Assembly: GCF_001742425.1 (NCBI RefSeq)
Contig: NZ_MJEH01000013.1
Location: 1 to 64,000, forward strand
Source of the DNA: Bacillus solimangrovi
Lineage (GTDB): Bacteria > Bacillota > Bacilli > Bacillales > Bacillaceae_N
Direction of reading: 5' to 3'
Length of the DNA stretch: 64,000 nt
Program-made: the position numbers and the translations under genes
In this document: positions 12,225 to 20,949 of the stretch, one piece after another
Numbering within the stretch: position 1 is the stretch's first letter
How the letters are laid out: each line of letters opens with the position of its first letter
Notes under the pieces: generated by a model
Told to the model about the DNA's origin: nothing
What the model saw: the letters and a program-made list of their open reading frames with translations, nothing else
The model's database searches: none

Positions 12225-13514
12225 ATGGCTTTAACAATTTCAAGTTTAGAACATATGACGTTAAAAGAGCTTTATGAACATGCGCGTCATTACAAAGTTT
12301 CTTATTATAGCAAACTGAATAAAAAAGAGTTAATTTTCTCAATTCTAAAAGCACAAGCTGAACAAGACGGTCTTTTGTTCATGGAAGGTGTTTTAGAAGT
12401 GATTCAATCTGAGGGGTTTGGATTCTTACGTCCTATTAATTATTCGCCAAGTGCTGAAGATATTTATATTTCTGCCTCTCAAATTAGACGTTTTGACCTG
12501 CGTAATGGTGATAAAGTATCTGGTAAAGTACGTCCTCCGAAGGAAAATGAACGTTATTATGGCTTACTCCATGTTGAAGCAGTTAATGGTGAAGATCCAG
12601 AGACAGCAAAGGAACGTGTGCATTTTCCAGCATTAACGCCATTATATCCAGACAGACAGATGGTGCTTGAAACGGCTCCAAATCATTTATCAACACGGAT
12701 TATGGATACAATTTCTCCTGTTGGGTTTGGGCAACGTGGTCTAATTGTTGCACCTCCAAAAGCTGGAAAAACAATGTTGTTAAAAGAGATCGCAAATAGT
12801 ATTACAACGAATCATCCACAAGCCGAATTGATTGTTTTATTAGTTGATGAACGTCCTGAAGAAGTAACAGATATTGAGCGTTCAGTTGATGGAGATGTTG
12901 TAAGTTCCACATTTGATGAAGTACCTGAAAATCATATCAAAGTTGCTGAACTCGTTTTAGAACGTGCAATGCGCCTTGTTGAACATAAAAAAGACGTCGT
13001 GATCCTTATGGATAGTATTACTCGTTTGGCTCGAGCTTATAATTTGACAATTCCTCCAAGTGGTCGTACTCTCTCAGGTGGTATTGACCCTGCAGCTTTC
13101 CACCGTCCAAAACGTTTCTTCGGTGCCGCTCGTAACATAGAAGAGGGAGGAAGTCTTACTATTCTTGCTACAGCTCTTGTCGATACTGGATCACGCATGG
13201 ACGATGTTATTTATGAAGAATTCAAGGGAACAGGAAATATGGAACTTCATTTAGATCGATCACTTGCAGAACGACGAATCTTCCCTGCTATCGATATCCG
13301 TCGTTCAGGTACTCGTAAGGAGGAGCTGCTTATTCCTAAGAAAAACTTGGATAAGCTTTGGGCTATTCGCAAAACAATGAATGATTCACCAGATTTTGTA
13401 GAACGTTTCTTAAAGAGTTTGAAAGAGACAAAGACAAACGAAGAATTTTTTGAATTGATGAAGACTGTTCCAAAAGGCAGCAACTATAATAAACGCTCAT
13501 ATTCTTCTCAATAG
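12225..13514 (+). CDS. rho: Transcription termination factor Rho
   Basis: The 429-residue hexameric RNA-dependent ATPase terminates transcripts at unstructured C-rich RNA. The N-terminal domain (about residues 1-50) is followed by the RNA-binding cold-shock-like domain with GFGFLRP (64-70). Walker A is APPKAGKT (177-184), Walker B lies in [16 protein letters not shown], and the R-loop region in [11 protein letters not shown]. Length agrees with B. subtilis Rho. It is read from a long leader and ends at a hairpin before rpmE. Confidence 0.97.
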   Translation: MALTISSLEHMTLKELYEHARHYKVSYYSKLNKKELIFSILKAQAEQDGLLFMEGVLEVIQSEGFGFLRPINYSPSAEDIYISASQIRRFDLRNGDKVSGKVRPPKENERYYGLLHVEAVNGEDPETAKERVHFPALTPLYPDRQMVLETAPNHLSTRIMDTISPVGFGQRGLIVAPPKAGKTMLLKEIANSITTNHPQAELIVLLVDERPEEVTDIERSVDGDVVSSTFDEVPENHIKVAELVLERAMRLVEHKKDVVILMDSITRLARAYNLTIPPSGRTLSGGIDPAAFHRPKRFFGAARNIEEGGSLTILATALVDTGSRMDDVIYEEFKGTGNMELHLDRSLAERRIFPAIDIRRSGTRKEELLIPKKNLDKLWAIRKTMNDSPDFVERFLKSLKETKTNEEFFELMKTVPKGSNYNKRSYSSQ

Positions 13515-13522
13515 AGAAAACA

Positions 13523-13556
13523 TGGCACCTCTTTCTTATAAGGAGAGAGGTGCCAG
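13523..13556 (+). terminator. Hairpin after rho
   Basis: TGGCACCTCTTTC (13523-13535) pairs with GAGAGAGGTGCCA (13543-13555) with one mismatch. No T-run follows, so it may be a 3'-stabilising structure rather than an efficient terminator. Confidence 0.6.
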
Positions 13557-13663
13557 TTGGTATGTGATAAGCAAATTAGCGTATAAACATTTCTTCTTTA
13601 TTCATAACGAGGGTATATGCTATCACTATGGAAAAGATAAACTGGATTTCGTAAATTCTGCAG

Positions 13664-13692
13664 TTGCAAAACATGTATAAGCTTGCTATAAT
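13664..13692 (+). promoter_or_regulatory. rpmE promoter (SigA type)
   Basis: TTGCAA (13664-13669) and a perfect TATAAT (13687-13692) are 17 bases apart, 65 bases before the rpmE start. Confidence 0.75.
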
Positions 13693-13757
13693 TCATTAAT
13701 GTGCTTATATAACTCTGTTTCTATAGGATTCAGGGCGAAAAAAAGGAGTGGAATAAT

Positions 13758-13958
13758 ATGAAACAAGGTATCCATCCGGAATACAAAAAAGCGATGGTTA
13801 AATGTTCTTGTGGTAACGATTTTGAAACTGGTTCTGTCAAAGAAGACATCCGTGTTGAGATTTGCTCAGAATGCCATCCATTCTATACTGGTCGTCAGAA
13901 GTTTGCTGACGCTGGTGGACGTGTAGACCGCTTTAATAAAAAATACGGCCGTAAGTAA
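13758..13958 (+). CDS. rpmE: 50S ribosomal protein L31, zinc-binding type
   Basis: A 66-residue ribosomal protein. Cys16, Cys18, Cys36 and Cys39 (CSC and CSEC) form the zinc site that defines the C+ type, as opposed to the zinc-free YtiA type used under zinc limitation. [10 protein letters not shown] is the conserved core. The ribosome site AAAAGGAGTGG supports the start. It has its own promoter and a strong terminator. I saw no zinc-independent L31 in this window. Confidence 0.96.
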   Translation: MKQGIHPEYKKAMVKCSCGNDFETGSVKEDIRVEICSECHPFYTGRQKFADAGGRVDRFNKKYGRK

Positions 13959-14021
13959 TTGGCATAAGTCAATAGCTACGGACAGTTTCCGCTTATTTAT
14001 TATAGATAAGCAATTCAAACG

Positions 14022-14052
14022 AAGCAGGCAAGAGTCATTGCCTGCTTTTTGT
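14022..14052 (+). terminator. Terminator after rpmE
   Basis: AAGCAGGCAA (14022-14031) pairs with TTGCCTGCTT (14039-14048), followed by TTT. Confidence 0.92.
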
Positions 14053-14271
14053 ATGTTAATGGAGATAAGGTGCAAGTTATGTTGGTGTAATAAATGTTCA
14101 TTTTTACTGATAGCTATTTATTTTATCTCATAAATGAATATGTTTTGAAATGTGTACTTAACGTTAGTTGACATGTGGAAAATATGTATAATCATAAAAT
14201 ACGTTTTAATAATAGATAGAAATAAATAAGTACTTTGCAAAACATGAATCGGCAAAGAAAGGGGCAGGATC

Positions 14272-14898
14272 ATGTACGTAATGAAGCATAATGGATGGTT
14301 AGAGGTTATTTGTGGGAGTATGTTTTCAGGGAAATCTGAGGAGCTTATTCGACGTATAAGAAGAGCAGAATTTGGGAAAATGAATGTTCAAGTATTTAAG
14401 CCCCAAATTGATAATCGTTACGATGAAAAAGCAGTTGTATCTCATAATGGAACTTCTCATATGGCTGTTCCCGTGCCAAAAGCTACTGATATTTTAAAAT
14501 ATGTTAAACCTGAAACAGACGTAATTGGAATTGATGAAGTACAATTTTTGGATGAGGATATTGTTCATGTTGCATCAGGGCTTGCGGATAGAGGGTTTCG
14601 TGTAATTGTCGCTGGGTTAGACCAAGACTTCCGTGGTGAACCATTTGGGAGTATGCCTCAATTAATGGCAATTGCAGAATCGGTAACAAAGTTACAAGCA
14701 ATTTGCCCAGCTTGTGGGTCTCCTGCGAGCAGAACACAACGTTTAATTGATGGTAGACCTGCTTCATATGACGATCCAATAATTTTGGTTGGTGCGTCAG
14801 AGTCTTATGAACCACGCTGCCGTCATTGTCATGAAGTCCCTAATCATCCTGTGGAAAAAGTATTTGAATCAGAACAAGTTCTGAACACCTTAGATTAA
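14272..14898 (+). CDS. tdk: Thymidine kinase, type II
   Basis: The 208-residue salvage enzyme phosphorylates thymidine to dTMP with ATP. Walker A is GSMFSGKS (15-22), the catalytic base is probably Glu89 in IDEVQFLD, and the structural zinc is held by Cys145, Cys148, Cys183 and Cys186 (CPAC, CRHC). ATG 14272 gives the family-typical MYxMK start, with AAAGGGG upstream; ATG 14281 is a possible later start. A TATAAT lies upstream, but its -35 spacing to TTGACA is only 13, so I do not call the promoter. Confidence 0.96.
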   Translation: MYVMKHNGWLEVICGSMFSGKSEELIRRIRRAEFGKMNVQVFKPQIDNRYDEKAVVSHNGTSHMAVPVPKATDILKYVKPETDVIGIDEVQFLDEDIVHVASGLADRGFRVIVAGLDQDFRGEPFGSMPQLMAIAESVTKLQAICPACGSPASRTQRLIDGRPASYDDPIILVGASESYEPRCRHCHEVPNHPVEKVFESEQVLNTLD

Positions 14899-15005
14899 AA
14901 AACTACCATATATTTCAATTGTGTATATGTGATTGATTATAATCGATTGGAGATACTACTTCATAAACGGGATCAAGAATGATGCCTTTTATGAGGAGGT
15001 AACTC

Positions 15006-15443
15006 ATGTTGAAGTATTATTCGTACCTTTTAATAGTAAGTATTATGTTGTTGATTGGGGCTTGTTCACCTAACCCAGAGAAGAGTCAGTTATTTTCAAA
15101 TGATGGTATGACGGGTGTTAATCAGGAAAATCCCAGCTATAGACCTAATAAAGGTACAGAAATATATGAAGATCAAAACCCTAACCTCTTAAATATTGGG
15201 GAAAGAAGAACGCAAAATTCGATTGGCAGTTCACAAGGAATGTTGCGTTCAGTTGTTAATGAAGACGAACGGTTTGAAGCAGGTATGATTTATACGAACG
15301 GACGTAAGGCTTATGTGCATGTGCACCCAAAAGAAAAATATGGACAAGAAGATCTGTCAAAATATCGAGCGCAATTGAATAAGAAACTTAAACAAGCTGT
15401 GCCTCGTTATGAAGTTATCTTAAGAGTACGTAATCAGAAATAA
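15006..15443 (+). CDS. Predicted lipoprotein, YhcN/YlaJ-like
   Basis: The 145-residue product begins with a lipoprotein signal peptide: a hydrophobic stretch (residues 6-18) and the lipobox LIGAC with Cys20. A polar, Asn/Pro-rich linker follows. The C-terminal part (about 88-145), with an AYVHVHPKEKYG strand and a helical LSKYRAQLNKKLKQAV, resembles the YhcN/YlaJ sporulation lipoprotein domain. That assignment is inference from pattern. If right, it would be a spore or forespore membrane lipoprotein of unknown activity. GAGGAGG precedes the start and a terminator follows. It sits alone between tdk and prfA. Confidence 0.8.
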   Translation: MLKYYSYLLIVSIMLLIGACSPNPEKSQLFSNDGMTGVNQENPSYRPNKGTEIYEDQNPNLLNIGERRTQNSIGSSQGMLRSVVNEDERFEAGMIYTNGRKAYVHVHPKEKYGQEDLSKYRAQLNKKLKQAVPRYEVILRVRNQK

Positions 15444-15473
15444 CTCGCTCCCGTAGGATCGAGTTATTTTTTG
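15441..15473 (+). terminator. Terminator after the lipoprotein gene
   Basis: TAACTCG (15441-15447) pairs with CGAGTTA (15460-15466), followed by TTTTTTG. The stem overlaps the stop codon. Confidence 0.8.
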
Positions 15474-15486
15474 TTACTAGAATTTT

Positions 15487-15516
15487 TTGACTACATACTT
15501 TAATATATAATATAAT
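15487..15516 (+). promoter_or_regulatory. prfA promoter (SigA type)
   Basis: TTGACT (15487-15492) and TATAAT (15511-15516) are 18 bases apart, about 38 bases before the prfA start. Confidence 0.65.
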
Positions 15517-15553
15517 TGTAATGTTATGGACTCGATTGAATGAGGTGATTGAC

Positions 15554-16621
15554 ATGTTTGATAAATTGCAGTCAATTGAAGGACGCTATGAGAAGTTAAA
15601 TGAACTATTAAGTGATCCTGAAATAATTAGTGATAATAAAAAACTACGTGAGTATTCCAAAGAACAAGCAAGTATCGAAGAAACTGTGCAGGTCTACCGT
15701 GAATATAAAGAAGTGAAAGAACAGCTAGATGATGCAAAATTAATGCTTGAGGACAAGCTAGATGCAGATATGAAGGAAATGGTAAAGGAAGAGATCTCTG
15801 AGCTTACAGAGCAAGAAGAAGGGCTTTCGGAGCGCTTGAAAATCTTACTCATTCCTAAAGATCCAAATGATGATAAGAACGTTATTATGGAAGTTCGTGG
15901 GGCTGCTGGTGGTGATGAGGCTGCTCTATTTGCTGGTGACCTATATCGTATGTATAGTCGATATGCAGAAACACAAGGTTGGAAAACTGAAGTAATTGAA
16001 GCAAGTGCCAATGAGATCGGTGGTTATAAAGAGATTATCTTCATGATCAATGGTAACGGTGCCTTTTCTAAGTTGAAATATGAAAATGGAGCACATCGTG
16101 TACAGCGTGTTCCAGAAACAGAATCAGGTGGACGTATTCACACATCTACAGCGACTGTAGCGGTTCTACCAGAGGCTGAAGAGGTCGAAATTGATATTAA
16201 TGAGAAAGATATTCGTGTGGACACATTTGCTTCTAGTGGACCTGGTGGTCAAAGTGTAAATACAACGATGTCAGCAGTTCGATTAACACATTTACCTACT
16301 GGTGTTGTTGTTTCATGTCAGGATGAAAAATCTCAAATTAAAAATAAAGAAAAAGCGATGAAAGTATTACGTGCTCGTATATATGATAAGTTACAGCAAG
16401 AAGTTCAAGCTGAATATGATGAAAACCGTAAAATGGCTGTCGGAACTGGTGACCGTTCAGAGCGTATACGCACGTACAATTTTCCTCAAACTCGTGTGAC
16501 AGACCATCGTATTGGACTAACGCTCCAAAAGCTCGATCAAATTCTTCAAGGTAGATTAGATGAGATCATTGATGCGTTAATTTTAGAAGACCAATCGAAG
16601 CGGATGGAGAGTGCAGAGTAA
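15554..16621 (+). CDS. prfA: Peptide chain release factor 1
   Basis: The 355-residue factor reads UAA and UAG stop codons. The codon-recognition tripeptide is of the P-x-T kind (Pro187-Glu188-Thr189, followed by RIHTSTA), which marks RF1 rather than RF2, and the peptidyl-transferase-centre motif GGQ is at 231-233 in [13 protein letters not shown] 15554 has the ribosome site GAGGTGAT. The upstream in-frame ATG 15521 sits only 4 bases past the -10 box, so it cannot be the usual start. Its stop codon TAA shares one base with the prmC start, indicating coupled translation. Confidence 0.97.
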   Translation: MFDKLQSIEGRYEKLNELLSDPEIISDNKKLREYSKEQASIEETVQVYREYKEVKEQLDDAKLMLEDKLDADMKEMVKEEISELTEQEEGLSERLKILLIPKDPNDDKNVIMEVRGAAGGDEAALFAGDLYRMYSRYAETQGWKTEVIEASANEIGGYKEIIFMINGNGAFSKLKYENGAHRVQRVPETESGGRIHTSTATVAVLPEAEEVEIDINEKDIRVDTFASSGPGGQSVNTTMSAVRLTHLPTGVVVSCQDEKSQIKNKEKAMKVLRARIYDKLQQEVQAEYDENRKMAVGTGDRSERIRTYNFPQTRVTDHRIGLTLQKLDQILQGRLDEIIDALILEDQSKRMESAE

Positions 16622-17484
16622 TGACAAAGTCATTTTCCAAAGTGTATGAAGCCCTGAATTGGGCTTCTTCTTTTTTAAAGGAATCAGGGCGTGAAGGTGA
16701 AGCTGCAACGGTGTTGTTGTGTTATCGCCTTGGATTTACACGTAGCGAACTATATTTAAATATGCGTGAATCATTTCCACAAGAAAAGGTAGAATTATTT
16801 GTTACAGATGTGGAGCGTCATGTTTCCGGTACCCCTGTTCAATACATTACAGGGTTTGAAGAATTTTATGGACGGAAGTTTCAAGTGAATAACGATGTGC
16901 TCATTCCACGTCCAGAAACAGAAGAACTAATTGAAGGTGTGATAAAACGTCTTCCGTCAAATAAAGATCATTTGCGGATCGTAGATGTCGGAACAGGAAG
17001 TGGCATCATTGCTGTTACGATGACACTGGAGGTAGAAGAGGCGGAAGTGTCTGCAGTGGATTTATCTCCAAAAGCGTTACGAGTAGCAAAGGACAATGCG
17101 CAAAAGTTAGGGGCAAATGTTGATTTTTATGAAGGTAGCTTCTTAGAACCTTTAATTAAAGTTGGGAAACATGTGGATGTAGTTATCTCTAATCCGCCAT
17201 ATATTCCAAGGGCGGAAGTTGAAACTCTCTCAGATATTGTAAAGGATCAAGAGCCACGTCTTGCATTAGAGGGAGGAGAAGATGGTTTGTCATGTTATCG
17301 AGACATTGTATCTCAACTACCTCAAGTTGTAGCATCTTCAGCATTCGTTGCATTTGAAATTGGTTCAGGTCAAGGGAAGGATTTAAGAAGTATAATTTCT
17401 TCAGCATTTCCTAATGCAAAAATCGAAATCGAATTCGATATTAATGGGAAAGAGCGGATGGTTTTTGCGTTGTTGAACAATTGA
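16621..17484 (+). CDS. prmC: Release factor glutamine N5-methyltransferase
   Basis: The 287-residue SAM-dependent enzyme methylates the glutamine of the GGQ motif in release factors, here encoded immediately upstream. The N-terminal helical domain runs to about residue 85. SAM motif I is VDVGTGSG (121-128), and the catalytic NPPY is at 191-194. The start ATG overlaps the prfA stop by one base (TAATG). A 10-bp hairpin follows the gene. Confidence 0.96.
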   Translation: MTKSFSKVYEALNWASSFLKESGREGEAATVLLCYRLGFTRSELYLNMRESFPQEKVELFVTDVERHVSGTPVQYITGFEEFYGRKFQVNNDVLIPRPETEELIEGVIKRLPSNKDHLRIVDVGTGSGIIAVTMTLEVEEAEVSAVDLSPKALRVAKDNAQKLGANVDFYEGSFLEPLIKVGKHVDVVISNPPYIPRAEVETLSDIVKDQEPRLALEGGEDGLSCYRDIVSQLPQVVASSAFVAFEIGSGQGKDLRSIISSAFPNAKIEIEFDINGKERMVFALLNN

Positions 17485-17512
17485 GTTAATAAGATCATTT
17501 AGAGAGACTTGT

Positions 17513-17546
17513 ATCAGTGAGGGTATGTTTTTATTTCCTCACTGAT
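17513..17546 (+). terminator. Hairpin after prmC
   Basis: ATCAGTGAGG (17513-17522) and CCTCACTGAT (17537-17546) form a perfect 10-bp stem. No T-run follows; four or more Ts lie only in the loop. Terminator function is uncertain. Confidence 0.5.
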
Positions 17547-17629
17547 GATTAGTTGGGAATATATATACAAAATAATTCTTATTGATAGCTAACATGTTCA
17601 AAGTTTCGTAATATTTTATGAGATTGCAA

Positions 17630-17659
17630 GTATAGATATTGTTACATCCGTCCACAATG
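17630..17659 (+). promoter_or_regulatory. Candidate SigF promoter of spoIIR
   Basis: GTATA (17630-17634), 15 bases, then GTCCACAATG (17650-17659) fits the SigF pattern GYWTA-N15-GGNRAHAHTR in its -35 and in 8 of 10 -10 positions. It ends 25 bases before the start. spoIIR is a known SigF target. Confidence 0.45.
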
Positions 17660-17684
17660 TGTTAGTGAAGGGACGGTGGAGGTA

Positions 17685-18287
17685 ATGAGAAAGTTAGCTA
17701 TTATTTATTTTATATTATCATATGTAGGTGTTTTATTATTTCAGCAATTTGAAGTGCAAGCATCAGAGAGTAATCAGTATGATTTAAGAATTCCTCAAGA
17801 AGCGATACGTCTACGAATTCTAGCAAATAGTGATTCTATTAAAGACCAACAGTTGAAGAGGGCTGTGCGAGACGCTGTGAATCAGGAAATTAATCAGTGG
17901 GTGGAAAACTTATCTTCAATTGAAGAAGCAAGAACATTGATTAAAGAGAATGATCAAGAGATTGCTATGGTTGTAAATGATGTTTTGGCAGAAAAACAAA
18001 GTGACCAAGTATACAAAGTAGAAATAAAAAATGCAGAGTTTCCAACAAAAATGTATGGCCAATATATTTACCCAGCGGGAACATATGAAGCAGTAGTGAT
18101 AACATTAGGCGAAGGAAAAGGAGCAAATTGGTGGTGTGTATTGTTTCCGCCATTATGTTTTCTAGATTTCTCTAATAGTGACGCAGTAGCTGCAGAGACT
18201 ACAGAAGATCAATCTATTGAAGAAGAACAAGAACCACAAGTAAAGTTTTTCATTTTAGAATGGTTAAAGAATTTATTCACAAGTTAA
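17685..18287 (+). CDS. spoIIR: Stage II sporulation signalling protein SpoIIR
   Basis: The 200-residue protein has an N-terminal signal sequence or membrane anchor (about residues 4-22) and the family segment IPQEAIRLRILANSDSIKDQ. SpoIIR is made in the forespore, exported, and triggers SpoIIGA to process pro-SigE in the mother cell. The family core also includes NAEFPTKMYGQYIYPAGTYEA and GANWWCVLFPPLCF, both present. ATG 17685 follows GGTGGAGG; an in-frame GTG at 17676 is inside that site. It lies upstream of ywlC as in Bacillus, and its 3' end carries the first DnaA box of the cluster. Confidence 0.93.
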   Translation: MRKLAIIYFILSYVGVLLFQQFEVQASESNQYDLRIPQEAIRLRILANSDSIKDQQLKRAVRDAVNQEINQWVENLSSIEEARTLIKENDQEIAMVVNDVLAEKQSDQVYKVEIKNAEFPTKMYGQYIYPAGTYEAVVITLGEGKGANWWCVLFPPLCFLDFSNSDAVAAETTEDQSIEEEQEPQVKFFILEWLKNLFTS

Positions 18288-18546
18288 GGACAGAAAAGGG
18301 AATTTATTCACATTATCCACAGAGTTACTCACATATTTGTGGGTAACTCTTATTTATTCACACGGAAATTCCCTATATTTAGAAATTTTAGAGGTTAATA
18401 AGGTAATTTAAAATAAAAAATAAAAAAATCTATGTGAAATAAGGTGAAAGTTGTGGATAAATATAACACAAACCAGTGGAAAATTGATAGTAAACTAAAG
18501 CAACTCACAAGTCATCCACAAATTCAAGAAGCAGCAATGTGGATAA
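18273..18546. promoter_or_regulatory. DnaA-box cluster spoIIR-ywlC
   Basis: Six exact TTATNCACA boxes lie in 274 bases: TTATTCACA at 18273-18281, 18304-18312 and 18354-18362, TTATCCACA at 18313-18321, and its complement TGTGGATAA at 18452-18460 and 18538-18546. Three more differ at one base: TTACTCACA 18325-18333, TGTGGGTAA 18338-18346, TCATCCACA 18512-18520. I recall that B. subtilis has a DnaA-bound cluster at ywlC. The box at 18452 overlaps the ywlC start codon. Confidence 0.85.
18297..18374 (+). terminator. Nested inverted repeats after spoIIR
   Basis: The inner stem is GAGTTACTCACA (18322-18333) with TGTGGGTAACTC (18338-18349), followed by TTATTTATT. An outer pair, AGGGAATTT (18297-18305) and AAATTCCCT (18366-18374), encloses it. 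It may terminate spoIIR, but its arms are also DnaA boxes, so it may instead be a DNA site. Confidence 0.55.
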
Positions 18547-19496
18547 AAAACAATGAGGTAGTTGCTTTTCCAACAGAGACAGTATACGGATTGGGTGCAA
18601 ATGCGTTAGCAGATGATGCAGTGGAAAAAATATTTACAGCTAAAGGGAGACCAAATGATAATCCACTAATTGTCCACATTGCTAGTCAACAACAGCTAAG
18701 TGAATTAGTTAGTGAAGTAACAGAGGTTGCACAGAAATTAATTAATCATTTTTGGCCTGGTCCATTAACGATCGTTGTTAATTCTAACGGAAAGGCATCT
18801 AATAAAGTTACGGCTGGTCTATCGACAGTTGCAGTGAGGATGCCTGCTCATCCTGTTGCGCTAGCTCTAATTGAAGCTTCAGGTCTTCCTCTTGCAGCAC
18901 CTAGTGCAAACCGTTCAGGAAAACCGAGTCCAACAATAGCTGCTCACGTTTTTGCTGATTTAGATGGTAAGATTGCAGGTATTATAGATGGAGGTATAAC
19001 AGGTGTTGGTCTTGAGTCAACGGTTCTAGACTTAACGGGTGAAGTTCCAATGATTCTTCGTCCAGGTGGAGTGACAAAAACTGAAATTGAACGAGTTATT
19101 GGAAAGGTAATAGTCGATCCGTCTTTAGTTGAAGCGAAAGAAGTACCAAAATCTCCAGGTATGAAATATACGCATTATGCTCCAGACGCACCACTCTTCA
19201 TTGTGAATGGAGATAAAATTAAGCTTCAAGATTTTGTTAATCAAGCGCAAAAGCAAGGTAAAAAAGTGGGAGTTTTGACAACAGAAGAGGATCAATATTT
19301 TTATGAAGCCGATGTTGTATTACCTTGTGGAAGTCGTCAAGATTTATCATCTGTAGCTCGAAGCCTTTATCATGTATTAAGAGAGTTTGATTTACAAGAT
19401 CTTGATGTAATATATAGTGAAAGTTTTCCGAAGGTGGACGTAGGAGAAGCGGTGATGAACCGTTTGTTAAAGGCTGCAGGAAATCGAATTATCTAA
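18453..19496 (+). CDS. ywlC: L-threonylcarbamoyladenylate synthase (Sua5/YwlC)
   Basis: The 347-residue enzyme makes threonylcarbamoyl-AMP from threonine, bicarbonate and ATP for tRNA t6A37 modification. The YrdC/Sua5 catalytic domain (about residues 25-210) has VVAFPTETVYGLG, AKGRPNDNPL and APSANRSGKPSPT. After SPGMKYTHYAP comes the C-terminal Sua5 domain, so this is the long form. I choose GTG 18453, which has AAGGTG six bases upstream, over GTG 18444, which has none. The start lies inside a DnaA box, so DnaA binding could affect its expression. Confidence 0.93.
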   Translation: MDKYNTNQWKIDSKLKQLTSHPQIQEAAMWIKNNEVVAFPTETVYGLGANALADDAVEKIFTAKGRPNDNPLIVHIASQQQLSELVSEVTEVAQKLINHFWPGPLTIVVNSNGKASNKVTAGLSTVAVRMPAHPVALALIEASGLPLAAPSANRSGKPSPTIAAHVFADLDGKIAGIIDGGITGVGLESTVLDLTGEVPMILRPGGVTKTEIERVIGKVIVDPSLVEAKEVPKSPGMKYTHYAPDAPLFIVNGDKIKLQDFVNQAQKQGKKVGVLTTEEDQYFYEADVVLPCGSRQDLSSVARSLYHVLREFDLQDLDVIYSESFPKVDVGEAVMNRLLKAAGNRII

Positions 19497-19663
19497 TATG
19501 TCGATTGTAAGGTATTTTATCCTTGTATAGAAATGTTTAAAGAAGTTAAAAAGTTCTTTTTGTGACTAGTGATACACTGTTCAGTGATCTTGTTACATCT
19601 TAATCTGTTCTTCTATTCCCGTTTGGACATGCATATGTTGAAGTAGACAATCCAAGGGGGAAG

Positions 19664-20224
19664 ATGATGAATGTGTCTGAATGGGTATTTGAGCTTTTTA
19701 CACTTGGTGTAATGGCTTTCGCATTAGGGATGGATGCTTTTTCTGTAGGGTTAGGTATGGGGATGCTGAAACTTCGACTAAGCAGAATTTTTTTCATTGG
19801 TATTATTATAGGATTATTTCATATTATTATGCCGCTAGCTGGTATGCTTTGTGGAAATCTCGTTTCTGCACATTTTGGAGGTATTGCAGCATATATAGGT
19901 GGAGGACTCTTATTAATTTTAGGATTTCAGATGATTATGTCATCATTTCGTTCAGATAGTGGCGTTTTAATTATGCCTGTTGGTGTAGGTTTAATTGTTT
20001 TTGCATTAAGTGTTAGTCTAGATAGTTTTTCGGTCGGATTAAGTTTAGGTATATATGGGGCTCGAATTATTATAGCGGCAATTGTATTCGGTATTATTAG
20101 TACAATTTTGACATGGTTAGGACTAATTCTTGGAAGGAAAGTCCAAGACTGGGTAGGTTCATACGGTGAAGCGTTAGGTGGAAGTATTTTGTTTGCAATT
20201 GGATTAAAGCTTATATTTATGTAA
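19664..20224 (+). CDS. mntP: Manganese efflux pump MntP
   Basis: The 186-residue membrane protein has six predicted helices with an internal duplication. The paired motifs are GMDAFSVG (Asp24, helix 1) and SLDSFSVG (Asp120, helix 4), the signature of MntP (YwlD in Bacillus). It exports Mn2+ from the cytoplasm. Starts at 19664 or 19667 are both possible after AAGGGGGAAG. I see no Mn-sensing yybP-ykoY riboswitch or MntR site upstream. It ends with a compact terminator and lies between ywlC and ywlE as in B. subtilis. Confidence 0.94.
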   Translation: MMNVSEWVFELFTLGVMAFALGMDAFSVGLGMGMLKLRLSRIFFIGIIIGLFHIIMPLAGMLCGNLVSAHFGGIAAYIGGGLLLILGFQMIMSSFRSDSGVLIMPVGVGLIVFALSVSLDSFSVGLSLGIYGARIIIAAIVFGIISTILTWLGLILGRKVQDWVGSYGEALGGSILFAIGLKLIFM

Positions 20225-20225
20225 A

Positions 20226-20252
20226 GTCAATGCACAATGCGTTGGCTTTTTA
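20226..20252 (+). terminator. Terminator after mntP
   Basis: AGTCAATGC pairs with GCGTTGGCT (two G-U pairs), loop ACAAT, followed by TTTTT. Confidence 0.8.
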
Positions 20253-20465
20253 AATTGAAAATTTCTTCTCTACGAAAAGAAATAATTTGGTATGTATGCC
20301 ATTTGTTTTAAATCGTTTATAATGGTTATTATCATGATTAAGTGTAATTAAGTACGATTATAATATTGGAAAAAATGGGTATGAGGGTATGAGGAAAAGG
20401 TAGGTTAGTGATAATAATTACAAATGGAGCTAACCTTCAATTGTTTTATTGAGAGGGTGATAATA

Positions 20466-20912
20466 ATGAAGAAGATATTGTTTGTGTGTACCGGTAATAC
20501 GTGCAGAAGTCCGATGGCGGAAGCGATATTTAATGCTAAGACAGGTGAAACATTTGAAGCGAAATCAGCAGGCATCTTTGCTGCGCAAGGTAGTTCAGCT
20601 TCACCACAAGCAATTCAGGTATTAAAAGAAAAGGATATTGATTTTAGTCATTCTTCTAGAATACTTGATCGAGATTTATTGGAGTGGGCTGATGTTATAT
20701 TAACAATGACAAGTGGACATAAGCAAGTAATAAAACAGCAATATCCTAACGTTGCTGAAAAAGTACATGTATTACAGCAGTTTGTGGATATAGATAGTGA
20801 TCTTGTTGATATTTCCGATCCTTATGGTGGCTCTGTTTCAATATATCGTCAAACGAGTGGGGAAATCGAAAGTGCGATTAATAAGTTAATTGTTCAACTT
20901 ACAAAATCATAG
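20466..20912 (+). CDS. ywlE: Protein-arginine phosphatase YwlE
   Basis: A 148-residue low-molecular-weight phosphatase fold with the P-loop CTGNTCRS: nucleophile Cys8, Thr12 in place of the isoleucine of tyrosine phosphatases, and Arg14. That threonine gives phosphoarginine specificity in the B. subtilis enzyme. The general acid lies in ISDPYGGS. YwlE reverses McsB arginine phosphorylation, which tags proteins for ClpC-ClpP. ATG 20466 follows GAGAGGGTGATAAT; the in-frame extension from 20424 has no conserved sequence. mcsB is not in this window. Confidence 0.93.
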   Translation: MKKILFVCTGNTCRSPMAEAIFNAKTGETFEAKSAGIFAAQGSSASPQAIQVLKEKDIDFSHSSRILDRDLLEWADVILTMTSGHKQVIKQQYPNVAEKVHVLQQFVDIDSDLVDISDPYGGSVSIYRQTSGEIESAINKLIVQLTKS

Positions 20913-20949
20913 GGCTTTTTAATCATCCTTGGGAGGGGAGACGTTTTTT

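Noticed and set aside
14161-14210. TTGACA and TATAAT upstream of tdk
   Set aside because: The two boxes are only 13 bases apart, too close for a SigA promoter. A real promoter may use TATAAT with another -35.
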